A stretch of 28,433 bases of DNA from JBDLRH01 sp039800165. GTDB lineage: Bacteria; Pseudomonadota; Gammaproteobacteria; Burkholderiales; Burkholderiaceae_C. Where the stretch lies: positions 1 through 28,433 of the forward strand of contig JBDLRH010000133.1 of the NCBI GenBank assembly GCA_039800165.1. Reading direction: 5' to 3'. The translations under genes were made by a program, and so were the position numbers. A model generated the notes under the pieces. That model saw only the letters and a program-made list of their open reading frames with translations. It searched no databases and was not told where the DNA came from. Below are positions 14,004 through 21,044 of this stretch, one piece after another (position 1 is the first letter of the stretch; each line of letters opens with the position of its first letter).

Positions 14004-16079
14004 ATGACGACCCCTGCTTCTGCCCCTGCTTCCAGCCCTGCAGCGACTGCAGGCAACGCCCTGCTCGACTTCGCCGACCTGCCGCGCTTTGACGCGATCA
14101 CGCCGCCGCAGGTGGGCCCGGCCATCGATGCGCTGCTGGCCGACGCCGATGCGGCGCTCGAGCGCGTCACCGACCCGGCCTTCCCGTCAGACTGGCTGGC
14201 GATTGCCCGCGAGCTCGACGTAAGCACCGAGCGGCTGTCGCGTGCCTGGGGTGCCGTCAGCCACCTCAACGCGGTGGCCGACACGCCCGAGCTGCGCGCA
14301 GCCTACAACGCGGCCCTGCCCCGCATCACCGAGTTCTGGACGCGCCTGGGCGCCGACGAGCGCCTGTATGCGAAGTACAAGGCCATCGACCCGGCGACAC
14401 TCACGCCCGAGCAGCAGCAGGCCCTGAAGAACGCCAAGCGCAACTTCGTGCTGTCGGGGGCCGAGCTGACGGGCGCTGCCAAGGAGCGCTTTGCCAGGAT
14501 CCAGGAGCGGCAGGCCGAGATCAGCCAGAAGTTCAGCGAGAACGCGCTGGACGCCACCGACGCCTTCAGCCTGTATGTGGACGCCGCCGAGCTCGACGGT
14601 GTGCCGGCCGATGTGCTGGGCGCCACCCGCGCGGCTGCCGAAGCCGAGGGCCGCGACGGTCACAAGCTCACCCTGAAGATGCCCTGCTACCTGCCGGTGA
14701 TGCAGTTCGCCCGCAGCAGCGCGCTGCGCGAGCGGCTGTACCGCGCCTATGTCACCCGCGCGAGCGAACAGGCCGATGGCGACGCCGCGAAGTTCGACAA
14801 CACCGCGCTTATCCGCGAGACACTGGCGCTGCGCCAGGAAGAAGCCCAGCTGCTGGGCTACCGCAACTTTGCCGAGGTGTCGCTGGTGCCCAAGATGGCC
14901 GAGTCACCGGCGCAGGTGATCGGCTTCCTGCGTGAGCTGGCAGCCAAGGCCCGGCCGTACGCCGAGAAGGACCTGGCCGACATGCGCGACTTTGCGCGCA
15001 GTGAGCTCGGCATCACCGACCCGCAGGCCTGGGACTGGCCCTACATCGGCGAGAAGCTCAAGGAAGCGCGCTACGCCTTCAGTGAACAAGAGGTCAAGCA
15101 GTACTTCACCGCACCCAAGGTGATGGGTGGCTTGTTCAAGATTGTCGAGACGCTGTTTGAGGTGGCGATCCGCTCCGACAAGGCGCCGGTGTGGCACCCG
15201 AATGTCGAGTTCCATCGCATCGAGCGTGACGGCCGCCTGGTCGGCCAGTTCTACCTGGATCCGGCCGCACGCACCGGCAAGCGCGGCGGCGCGTGGATGG
15301 ACGACGTGCGCGCCCGCTGGCTGCGCCCGGATACCGGCAGCCTGCAAACGCCGGTGGCCCACATGGTGTGCAACTTTGCCGACGGCGTGGGCGGCAAGCC
15401 GCCGCTGTTGATGCACGACGACGTGATCACGCTCTTCCACGAATTCGGCCACGGCCTGCACCACATGCTGACGCAGGTGAACGAGCGCGATGTGTCGGGC
15501 ATCAGCGGCGTGGAGTGGGATGCGGTCGAGCTGCCCAGCCAGTTCATGGAGAACTTCTGCTGGGAGTGGAGCGTGCTGCGTCACATGACCGCGCATGTGG
15601 ACACCGGCGAGCCGCTGCCGCGCGCCCTGTTTGACAAGATGCTGGCCGCGAAGAACTTCCAGAGCGGGCTGCAGACGCTGCGCCAAATCGAGTTCGCGCT
15701 GTTCGACATGCTGCTGCACACCGGGCACGACCCGTCGCGCGACATCATGGAATTGCTGCACGAGGTGCGGCGCGAGGTGGCGGTGATCCATCCGCCCGCC
15801 TTCAACCGCATGCCGCACACCTTCAGCCACATCTTTGCCGGTGGCTACGCAGCGGGCTACTACAGCTACAAGTGGGCCGAGGTGCTGAGTGCCGACGCCT
15901 ACGCGGCCTTTGAGGAAACCGCCGACCCGCAGGGCACGCCCAGCGTCGAGACCGGTCGCCGCTACCGCCGCGAAATTCTGGAGGCGGGCGGCCGCCGACC
16001 GGCGATGGAGTCGTTCAAGGCCTTCCGCGGGCGCGAGCCGCGCATCGACGCGCTGCTGCGGCATCAGGGGATGGCATGA
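14004..16079 (+). CDS. prlC: M3 family zinc metallopeptidase (oligopeptidase A-like)
   Basis: The product is 691 residues, the usual length for oligopeptidase A. The zinc motif HEFGH (His479 and His483, with Glu480 as the general base) lies in LFHEFGHGLHHML. The downstream Glu ligand is expected in SGVEWDAVELPSQFMENFCWE, and the end of the family signature is FSHIFAGGYAAGYYSYKW. The enzyme is a cytosolic endopeptidase that degrades short peptides, including cleaved signal peptides. An in-frame ATG at 13995 would add three residues (MAA). I prefer 14004 because the first ATG overlaps the -10-like box. Its stop overlaps the next start (ATGA at 16076-16079), so the secreted glutaredoxin protein is translationally coupled to it. 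Confidence 0.95.
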   Translation: MTTPASAPASSPAATAGNALLDFADLPRFDAITPPQVGPAIDALLADADAALERVTDPAFPSDWLAIARELDVSTERLSRAWGAVSHLNAVADTPELRAAYNAALPRITEFWTRLGADERLYAKYKAIDPATLTPEQQQALKNAKRNFVLSGAELTGAAKERFARIQERQAEISQKFSENALDATDAFSLYVDAAELDGVPADVLGATRAAAEAEGRDGHKLTLKMPCYLPVMQFARSSALRERLYRAYVTRASEQADGDAAKFDNTALIRETLALRQEEAQLLGYRNFAEVSLVPKMAESPAQVIGFLRELAAKARPYAEKDLADMRDFARSELGITDPQAWDWPYIGEKLKEARYAFSEQEVKQYFTAPKVMGGLFKIVETLFEVAIRSDKAPVWHPNVEFHRIERDGRLVGQFYLDPAARTGKRGGAWMDDVRARWLRPDTGSLQTPVAHMVCNFADGVGGKPPLLMHDDVITLFHEFGHGLHHMLTQVNERDVSGISGVEWDAVELPSQFMENFCWEWSVLRHMTAHVDTGEPLPRALFDKMLAAKNFQSGLQTLRQIEFALFDMLLHTGHDPSRDIMELLHEVRREVAVIHPPAFNRMPHTFSHIFAGGYAAGYYSYKWAEVLSADAYAAFEETADPQGTPSVETGRRYRREILEAGGRRPAMESFKAFRGREPRIDALLRHQGMA

Positions 16080-16816
16080 GCTCGGCGGGCTGCTTGCGGT
16101 TGCGCCTTCAGGCGCGCGGCGGCACTGCACTGCGGTTGATGCCGGCTTCGCTGCTGTGTGCACTGACGCTGGGACTGACGTTGGCCCTGACGTTGGCACC
16201 ACCCGCCGCCGCCCAAGGCCTGTACCGCATAGTCGGCCCGGATGGTCGCATCACCTACTCTGACCGCCCGCCACCGGATGCCGCCTCGCGCGTCACGCCG
16301 ATGTCTGCCGCCGGCGTGCGCGCCTCCACGGATGGCAACGCCCCCTGGCCGGAAGAGCTCAAGCAGGCGGCCGCGCGCTTTCCGGTGACGCTGTACACCA
16401 CGCCGCAATGCGAGCCCTGCGCCACCGGTCGCACCCTGCTCACCCGGCGCGGCGTGCCGTTCAGCGAAAAAACCGTCTCCACCGCAGCCGATGTACAGGC
16501 GCTGCAGCGCCTGGCGGGCACGCAGTCCCTTCCGGTACTCACCATTGGCGGGCAGCAGCTGCGCGGCTTCTCCGAGGCCGACTGGACGCAGTACCTGAAC
16601 CTGGCCGGCTACCCCAAGACGTCGATGCTGCCGGCGAGCTACCGCGCGGCGGAACCGACGCCGCTGACCACCGCTGCCGCGCCGGTGGTAGCCCCGCCGG
16701 CAGCCACCGGCGCTGCCGCAGGCGCCGCCACCGATGCATCGGGCCTGCCGCCACCGCTGCCCGCACCGGCCTTGCCCGGCCCGAGCGCAGACAACCCCAC
16801 CGGCATCCGCTTCTGA
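16076..16816 (+). CDS. Exported DUF4124-glutaredoxin domain protein
   Basis: The product is 246 residues. A long N-terminal hydrophobic segment (about 22-45) ending in PPAAAQ looks like a Sec signal peptide. A DUF4124 module (about 47-65, GLYRIVGPDGRITYSDRPP) follows, then a glutaredoxin/NrdH-like domain (about 95-175). That domain contains TPQCEPCATG (Cys112 and Cys115 in a CEPC active site), the cis-Pro in SLPVLTIGG and GFSEADW. The C-terminus (about 195-246) is Ala/Pro-rich and probably unstructured. This suggests a periplasmic thiol-disulfide or (de)glutathionylation enzyme. DUF4124 is common in exported betaproteobacterial proteins and its function is unknown. It is the last gene of the run that begins with the sensor kinase and converges with rpiA after 24 nt. 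Confidence 0.88.
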   Translation: MSSAGCLRLRLQARGGTALRLMPASLLCALTLGLTLALTLAPPAAAQGLYRIVGPDGRITYSDRPPPDAASRVTPMSAAGVRASTDGNAPWPEELKQAAARFPVTLYTTPQCEPCATGRTLLTRRGVPFSEKTVSTAADVQALQRLAGTQSLPVLTIGGQQLRGFSEADWTQYLNLAGYPKTSMLPASYRAAEPTPLTTAAAPVVAPPAATGAAAGAATDASGLPPPLPAPALPGPSADNPTGIRF

Positions 16817-16840
16817 CCTTGCGGCCCGTGGCGGGCTGCG

Positions 16841-17530
16841 TCAGCGGTCGTAGGTCAGCGTCTTCACACCCTCGGGCGTGCCCAGCAGGCACACCTGCGC
16901 CTTCTGCAAGGCAAACACGCCCACCGTCACCACACCGGGCCACTGGTTCACCTCGGTCTCGAAGCCGAGCGGGTCGCTGATCTGCAGGCCGCGCACATCC
17001 AGGATGTGCTGCCCGTTGTCGGTCACCAGCGGCTGGCCGTCCTTCATGCGCAGCGTGGCCTGCGCCCCCATGGCACGAAACTGCGCGCCGATGCGCCGCG
17101 TGGCCATCGGAATCACCTCCACCGGCAGCGGAAAGCGCCCGAGCACCGGGACCCGCTTGGACTCGTCGGCGATGCAGACGAATTTCTTCGATTGCGCGGC
17201 GACGATCTTCTCGCGCGTGAGCGCCGCACCGCCGCCCTTGATCATGTAGCCCGCCGGGTCGATCTCGTCGGCGCCGTCGATGTACACCGCCAGCGCGTCG
17301 ACCTCGTTGCTGTCGAACACGCGGATGCCCAGCGCCTGCAGCCGCTCGGTGGAGGCCACCGAGCTTGACACCGCGCCGGCAATGCGGTCGCGCATGCCGG
17401 CCAGCGCCTCGATGAACTTGTTGACGGTGGAGCCGGTGCCCACGCCGACAATCTGCCCCGGCACCACGTAGTCCAGCGCGGCGCGGCCCACCAGGGCCTT
17501 GAGTTCGTCTTGGGTCATGTCAGCGGCCAT
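16841..17530 (-). CDS. rpiA: Ribose-5-phosphate isomerase A
   Basis: The product is 229 residues from the ATG at 17530, which has AAGGA 9 nt upstream; a TTG at 17539 and an ATG at 17518 are alternatives. Motifs typical of RpiA are VGVGTGSTVNKFI (phosphate-binding loop), DGADEIDP with the catalytic Asp/Glu, and KGGGAALTREKIVA with the catalytic Lys. The enzyme interconverts ribose 5-phosphate and ribulose 5-phosphate in the non-oxidative pentose phosphate pathway and provides ribose for nucleotide synthesis. It is divergent from pyrD, another nucleotide precursor gene, across 71 nt. Confidence 0.97.
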   Translation of the reverse strand: MAADMTQDELKALVGRAALDYVVPGQIVGVGTGSTVNKFIEALAGMRDRIAGAVSSSVASTERLQALGIRVFDSNEVDALAVYIDGADEIDPAGYMIKGGGAALTREKIVAAQSKKFVCIADESKRVPVLGRFPLPVEVIPMATRRIGAQFRAMGAQATLRMKDGQPLVTDNGQHILDVRGLQISDPLGFETEVNQWPGVVTVGVFALQKAQVCLLGTPEGVKTLTYDR

Positions 17531-17601
17531 CTGGGACAATCCTTGGGTTCGATTACGACGCGAGCCTCGCGACTGCGCGGCATTATGCGTTCCCGCCGAC
17601 G

Positions 17602-18669
17602 ATGCCCCTGCTGCCCTACGCCCTCGCCCGCCCCTTCCTGTTCGGCCTGGACCCCGAAGCCGCGCACGACCTCACGCTCGATTCGCTCGCACGCCTGCAA
17701 AACACGCCTGCGCAGTGGGCCTGGTGTCAGGGCCGCGTGGACGACCCGATCACCCTGGCCGGCCTGCGTTTTCCCAACCGTGTGGGCCTGGCAGCCGGCC
17801 TGGACAAGAACGCGCGCTGCATCGACGCGCTGGGCGCCATGGGCTTCGGCTTCGTCGAGGTGGGCACCGTCACGCCGCTCGGCCAGCCTGGCAACCCCAA
17901 GCCGCGCATGTTCCGCCTGCCGCAGGCCAATGCGCTGATCAACCGCCTGGGCTTCAACAACGAGGGGCTTGACGCCTTCATCGCCAATGTGCAGCGCTCG
18001 AAGCTGCATGCACAGCGCCGCGGCGGTGACGCCTCGCGCATGCTGCTGGGCCTGAACATCGGCAAGAACGCCGCCACGCCGATCGAACGCGCCACCGACG
18101 ACTACCTGACGGGCCTGTCGGGCGTGTATCCGCACGCCGACTATGTGACGGTCAACATCAGCTCACCCAACACCAAGAACCTGCGCGCACTGCAGTCCGA
18201 CGAAGCGCTGGATGCGCTGCTGTCGGCGCTGGCGGCCAGGCGCGAGGCGCTGGCGCAGCAGCACGGCCGCCGCGTACCGGTGTTCGTGAAGATCGCGCCA
18301 GACCTGGATGAAGCGCAGGTGGAGGTGATCGCCGCCACCCTGCAGCGCCACGGCATGGACGGCGTGATCGCCACCAACACCACGCTGTCGCGCGATGCGG
18401 TCAAGGGCATGGCGCATGCAGAAGAAGCCGGTGGCCTGAGCGGCGCCCCGGTGCTTCAGGCCAGCAACCGCGTGATTCGCCAGTTGCGTGCGCGGCTGGG
18501 CAAGGGCTACCCGATCATCGGCGTGGGCGGCATCCTGAGCGGCGCCGATGCGGTCAGCAAGATCGAAGCCGGCGCGGACGTGGTGCAGATCTACACCGGC
18601 CTCATCTACAAGGGGCCGGCGCTGGTACGAGAAGCGGCGCAGGCCCTCAAGCAGCGCGCTGCCGCGTGA
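17602..18669 (+). CDS. pyrD: Dihydroorotate dehydrogenase (quinone), class 2
   Basis: The product is 355 residues. The N-terminal helices (LARPFLFGLDPEAAHDLTL) are the membrane-associating, quinone-binding extension of class 2 enzymes. The FMN barrel follows with PNRVGLAAGLDKNA, EVGTVTPLGQPGNPKPR, NRLGFNN, the catalytic Ser region NISSPNTKNLR, FVKIAPDL, GVIATNTT, and IYTGLIYKGP at the end. It oxidises dihydroorotate to orotate and reduces ubiquinone, the fourth step of pyrimidine synthesis. The ATG at 17602 has no Shine-Dalgarno sequence; a CATTAT box lies 15 nt upstream. Its stop is only 3 nt from the stop of the convergent oxidoreductase gene. Confidence 0.97.
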   Translation: MPLLPYALARPFLFGLDPEAAHDLTLDSLARLQNTPAQWAWCQGRVDDPITLAGLRFPNRVGLAAGLDKNARCIDALGAMGFGFVEVGTVTPLGQPGNPKPRMFRLPQANALINRLGFNNEGLDAFIANVQRSKLHAQRRGGDASRMLLGLNIGKNAATPIERATDDYLTGLSGVYPHADYVTVNISSPNTKNLRALQSDEALDALLSALAARREALAQQHGRRVPVFVKIAPDLDEAQVEVIAATLQRHGMDGVIATNTTLSRDAVKGMAHAEEAGGLSGAPVLQASNRVIRQLRARLGKGYPIIGVGGILSGADAVSKIEAGADVVQIYTGLIYKGPALVREAAQALKQRAAA

Positions 18670-18672
18670 ACG

Positions 18673-19785
18673 TCAGTCGCGCGCGAGCAGGCGGGCCACA
18701 TGCTCGCCCATCGCAAGCGAGCTGGTCAGCCCCGGCGACTCGATGCCGAACAGGTTGACGAGCCCCGGCAACCCGTGCGCCGACGGGCCGTCGATCACGA
18801 AGTCGCGCGCCGCTTCACCCGGCCCGCTGATCTTGGGCCGGATGCCGGCATAGCCGGGCTGCAGCGTACCGTCGGCCAGGCCCGGCCAGTAGCGGCGGAC
18901 TTCGGCGTAGAACGCATCACCCCGGCGCGCATCGACCTGCAGATCGTTGGCGCTGTCCACCCACTGCACATCCGGCCCGAACTTGGCCTGCCCGCCGAGG
19001 TCCAGCGTCAGGTGCACCCCCAGGCCCGCCGCCTCGGGCACCGGATAGATCAGCCGTGAGAACGGCGCGCGGCCGGCCAGGGTGAAGTAGTTGCCCTTGG
19101 CGTAGCGGGCTTGCGGCACATGCTGTGCCGGCAGTCCCTCAAAACGGCGCGCCAGGTCGGGGGCGGCAAGGCCCGCAGCGTTGACGACCGCCTCGGCCAG
19201 CAACGTCGTCTGGCTGCCCTGCGACTGCACCTCCAGCACCCAGCCTGCGTCGGTGTGTCGTGCCGCATGCAGTTCGGACAGCAGCGCCACCAGCCCGCCT
19301 GCGTGCTCCAGGTCGCCCTGCAGCGCGAGCATCAGCGCATGGCTGTCGACGATGCCGGTGCTTGGCGACAGCAGCGCGGCGGTGCAGTGCAAGGCCGGCT
19401 CCAGCGCGCGTGCCTCGTCCGCGCCAAGCAACTGCAGGTCGTCCACACCATTGGCCGCCGCCTTCGCGCGAATGGATGTGAGGGTGGCCACCTGTGCCTC
19501 GTCGGTGGCGACGATCAGCTTGCCGCAGCGCCGGTGCCCCACACCCCGCTCGGCGGCGTATCGGTACAGCATCTGCTTGCCCGCCACGCACAGGCGCGCC
19601 TTCAGCGAGCCCTGCGGGTAGTAGATGCCGGCGTGAATGACTTCGCTGTTGCGTGAGCTGGTGCCGGTGCCGATGGCATCTGCCGCCTCAAGCACCACCA
19701 CCTCGCGCCCGGCCAGAGCGAGCGAACGCGCCACCGCCAGGCCGACCACGCCGGCGCCGATCACGACCGCATCGACACGCTCCAT
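18673..19785 (-). CDS. FAD-dependent oxidoreductase, L-2-hydroxyglutarate oxidase-like (DAO family)
   Basis: The product is 370 residues. The N-terminus VDAVVIGAGVVGLAVARSLA is the FAD-binding Rossmann motif. SSRNSEVIHAGIYYPQGSLKARLC (about 40-63) is the stretch that most resembles LhgO-type L-2-hydroxyglutarate oxidases, and the C-terminus IESPGLTSSLAMGEHVA is typical too. These flavoproteins oxidise L-2-hydroxyglutarate, or related 2-hydroxy/amino acids, and pass electrons to quinone or oxygen. The substrate cannot be fixed from sequence. The frame extends upstream of the ATG at 19785, but the extension (rich in Arg, Ser and Pro) overlaps the small ORF ahead of it and has no family similarity. 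The gene starts 13 nt after that small ORF. Confidence 0.9.
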   Translation of the reverse strand: MERVDAVVIGAGVVGLAVARSLALAGREVVVLEAADAIGTGTSSRNSEVIHAGIYYPQGSLKARLCVAGKQMLYRYAAERGVGHRRCGKLIVATDEAQVATLTSIRAKAAANGVDDLQLLGADEARALEPALHCTAALLSPSTGIVDSHALMLALQGDLEHAGGLVALLSELHAARHTDAGWVLEVQSQGSQTTLLAEAVVNAAGLAAPDLARRFEGLPAQHVPQARYAKGNYFTLAGRAPFSRLIYPVPEAAGLGVHLTLDLGGQAKFGPDVQWVDSANDLQVDARRGDAFYAEVRRYWPGLADGTLQPGYAGIRPKISGPGEAARDFVIDGPSAHGLPGLVNLFGIESPGLTSSLAMGEHVARLLARD

Positions 19786-19798
19786 CGCGCGCCCCGCG

Positions 19799-19969
19799 TC
19801 AGGGGGAAGAAGTGGGCGGGGTGCCGTTGTCCGCGCGCTCGCGTCGCTGGCGCGATTGCTCTCGCGCTTTCTTGAGGTCGCGGAACTGCCAGACGGCAAA
19901 CGCGATCACGCCCAGGATGATCAGCAGCGGCTCGAGCAGGATGAGGTTGAATTCGCCCAAGGTCGGCAC
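19799..19969 (-). CDS. Small single-pass membrane protein, function unknown
   Basis: I do not recognise this gene. From GTG at 19969 it encodes 56 residues; TTG at 19960 would give 53. Residues 8-27 (NLILLEPLLIILGVIAFAVW) form one clear membrane helix. It is followed by a strongly charged tail, LKKAREQSRQRRERA, that would stay in the cytosol, and a short Pro/Ser/Thr end. The longer open frame upstream runs back through the tRNA-Pro gene and its terminator and is not coding. The stop is 13 nt from the oxidoreductase ATG, so the two could be one unit. The start is directly behind the tRNA terminator T run, leaving little room for a separate promoter. Real but uncertain. Confidence 0.5.
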   Translation of the reverse strand: MPTLGEFNLILLEPLLIILGVIAFAVWQFRDLKKAREQSRQRRERADNGTPPTSSP

Positions 19970-19974
19970 CTTGC

Positions 19975-20004
19975 AAAAAGCCCGGGCTTTGCGGGCCCGG
20001 GCTT
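19975..20004 (-). terminator. Rho-independent terminator of tRNA-Pro
   Basis: On the minus strand AAGCCCGGGC (20004-19995) pairs with GCCCGGGCTT (19987-19978) around a 7-nt loop and is followed by a T run (19979-19975). It begins 10 nt after the CCA end of the tRNA. Confidence 0.88.
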
Positions 20005-20013
20005 CGTGTGAAA

Positions 20014-20090
20014 TGGTCGGCGTGGCGGGATTCGAACTCGCGACCCCTTGCACCCCATGCAAGTGCGCTACCAGGCTGCGCTACACGCCG
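20014..20090 (-). tRNA. tRNA-Pro, anticodon GGG
   Basis: This is a 77-nt cloverleaf with an encoded CCA end (20016-20014). The acceptor stem CGGCGTG pairs with CACGCCG, the D arm contains AGCGCAGCCTGGTAGCGC, and the anticodon stem CTTGC/GCAAG encloses the loop ATGGGGT with anticodon GGG. The T arm carries GTTCGAATC. It reads the Pro codons CCC and CCU. The sequence closely follows the E. coli GGG proline tRNA. It lies at the end of the ihfA-merR block, as in other betaproteobacteria. Confidence 0.97.
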
Positions 20091-20101
20091 ACAAGCTTCA
20101 A

Positions 20102-20107
20102 ATTATA
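20102..20107 (-). promoter_or_regulatory. -10 box of the tRNA-Pro promoter
   Basis: TATAAT on the minus strand is a perfect consensus, 11 nt ahead of the tRNA 5' end and just after the MerR gene stop. The -35 region is GC-rich and poor. Confidence 0.6.
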
Positions 20108-20144
20108 GCCGCGCGCGCTATGCCGCCCGGGCGGTGGCGCACTG

Positions 20145-20603
20145 TCAGGCCAATAGCAGTTCGCGGATTTCGGTGAGCTCGCGGCGCAGCTGCATCAGGC
20201 GCATCGCCTCGGGCGAGGCGTCTTCGAGCGGCGGCTCGCTGTCGGCGAAGGCGGGGGCTTCCTCCGGCGCCGATTCATCGGCGGCATCGAATGCATCCAC
20301 GCCTTCGAGCATCACCTCGCCCGCGCGACGGCGCTCGCGCTCCTGCTGCACCAGCTCCTGCAGCTTGTTGCGCGCCCCCATGATGGTGAAGCCCTGGTCG
20401 TACAGCAGGTCGCGAATGCGGCGGATCATCAGCACCTCATGGTGCTGGTAGTAGCGGCGGTTGCCGCGGCGCTTCATCGGGCGCAGTTGCGTGAACTCCT
20501 GCTCCCAGTAGCGCAGCACATGCGGCTTCACGCCACACAGCTCGCTCACCTCACCGATGGTGAAGTAGCGCTTCGCAGGGATCGCGGGAAGGGACGAGAG
20601 CAT
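20145..20603 (-). CDS. MerR-family transcriptional regulator
   Basis: The product is 152 residues. The N-terminal winged helix-turn-helix (about 12-80) reads YFTIGEVSELCGVKPHVLRYWEQEF, then RGNRRYYQHHEV and LLYDQGFTIMGARNKL, as in MerR/CarA-type regulators. An acidic, Ala/Glu-rich linker (about 100-130) and a C-terminal helix (RRELTEIRELLLA), probably for dimerisation, follow. There is no Cys-rich metal site and no recognisable ligand domain. The ATG at 20603 is chosen; the frame continues upstream to a TTG at 20636 without similarity to known members. This orphan MerR next to ihfA is conserved in betaproteobacteria, but I know of no established function. It has its own promoter containing a palindrome. 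Confidence 0.92.
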   Translation of the reverse strand: MLSSLPAIPAKRYFTIGEVSELCGVKPHVLRYWEQEFTQLRPMKRRGNRRYYQHHEVLMIRRIRDLLYDQGFTIMGARNKLQELVQQERERRRAGEVMLEGVDAFDAADESAPEEAPAFADSEPPLEDASPEAMRLMQLRRELTEIRELLLA

Positions 20604-20655
20604 GGACGCCGACACGGCAACAGCAGGAACAGGCAAAAGCGCAGGGAAAGATTTC

Positions 20656-20683
20656 AGAATACCGCAAGGCTTGCGCGCTGCAA
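20656..20683 (-). promoter_or_regulatory. MerR gene promoter with palindrome in the spacer
   Basis: On the minus strand TTGCAG (20683-20678) is a four-of-six -35 match, followed after 16 nt by TATTCT (20661-20656). The spacer contains the perfect 13-nt palindrome CGCAAGGCTTGCG (20663-20675). MerR-family proteins normally bind palindromes between the -35 and -10 boxes, so this is a likely autoregulatory site. Confidence 0.6.
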
Positions 20684-20702
20684 AGCCCCGGGACTACCCT
20701 CA

Positions 20703-21020
20703 TCACTCCCGGCCCTGGATCTGTTCCTTGAGCTTGGTGCTGGCGTGAAAGGTGACGACGCGCCGCGCGTCGATCGGAATCAGCTCGCCGGTACGCGGGT
20801 TGCGCCCCGGCCGCGGCGCCTTGGTGCGAATCTGGAAATTGCCGAAGCCAGAAATCTTGACGTCTTGTCCGTCAACCAGGCTTTGCATCATCAGGTCGAA
20901 AAACGCATCGACCATGTCCTTGGACTCGCGCTTGTTCAGCCCGATCTGCTCGAACAGCAGGTCTGCCAGGTGCGCCTTGGTCAGCGCAGGGGTTTCCAGG
21001 GTCTCGACGATCAGTTCCAT
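20703..21020 (-). CDS. ihfA: Integration host factor subunit alpha
   Basis: The product is 105 residues. It shows the HU/IHF fold with TKAHLADLLFEQIGL, the DNA-binding arm core SGFGNFQIRTKAPRPGRNPRTGE, and IDARRVVTFHASTKLK. The PGRNPRTGE turn carries the Pro that intercalates into DNA and kinks it. With IhfB (not in the window) it bends DNA at specific sites in recombination, replication and transcription. The location directly downstream of pheT (24 nt) is the conserved bacterial arrangement and supports alpha rather than beta. Length and motifs are complete. Confidence 0.97.
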   Translation of the reverse strand: MELIVETLETPALTKAHLADLLFEQIGLNKRESKDMVDAFFDLMMQSLVDGQDVKISGFGNFQIRTKAPRPGRNPRTGELIPIDARRVVTFHASTKLKEQIQGRE

Positions 21021-21044
21021 CGCGTCATCCGAGATTGCAGGGAC

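Noticed and set aside
19786..19899. N-terminal extension of the FAD oxidoreductase
   Set aside because: The extra 38 residues are low-complexity Arg/Ser/Pro, overlap the small membrane ORF in another frame, and precede the normal family start at VDAVVIGAG.
19970..20062. Extension of the small membrane ORF into the tRNA gene
   Set aside because: The segment is tRNA-Pro and its terminator; the translated residues are the reverse reading of structural RNA.
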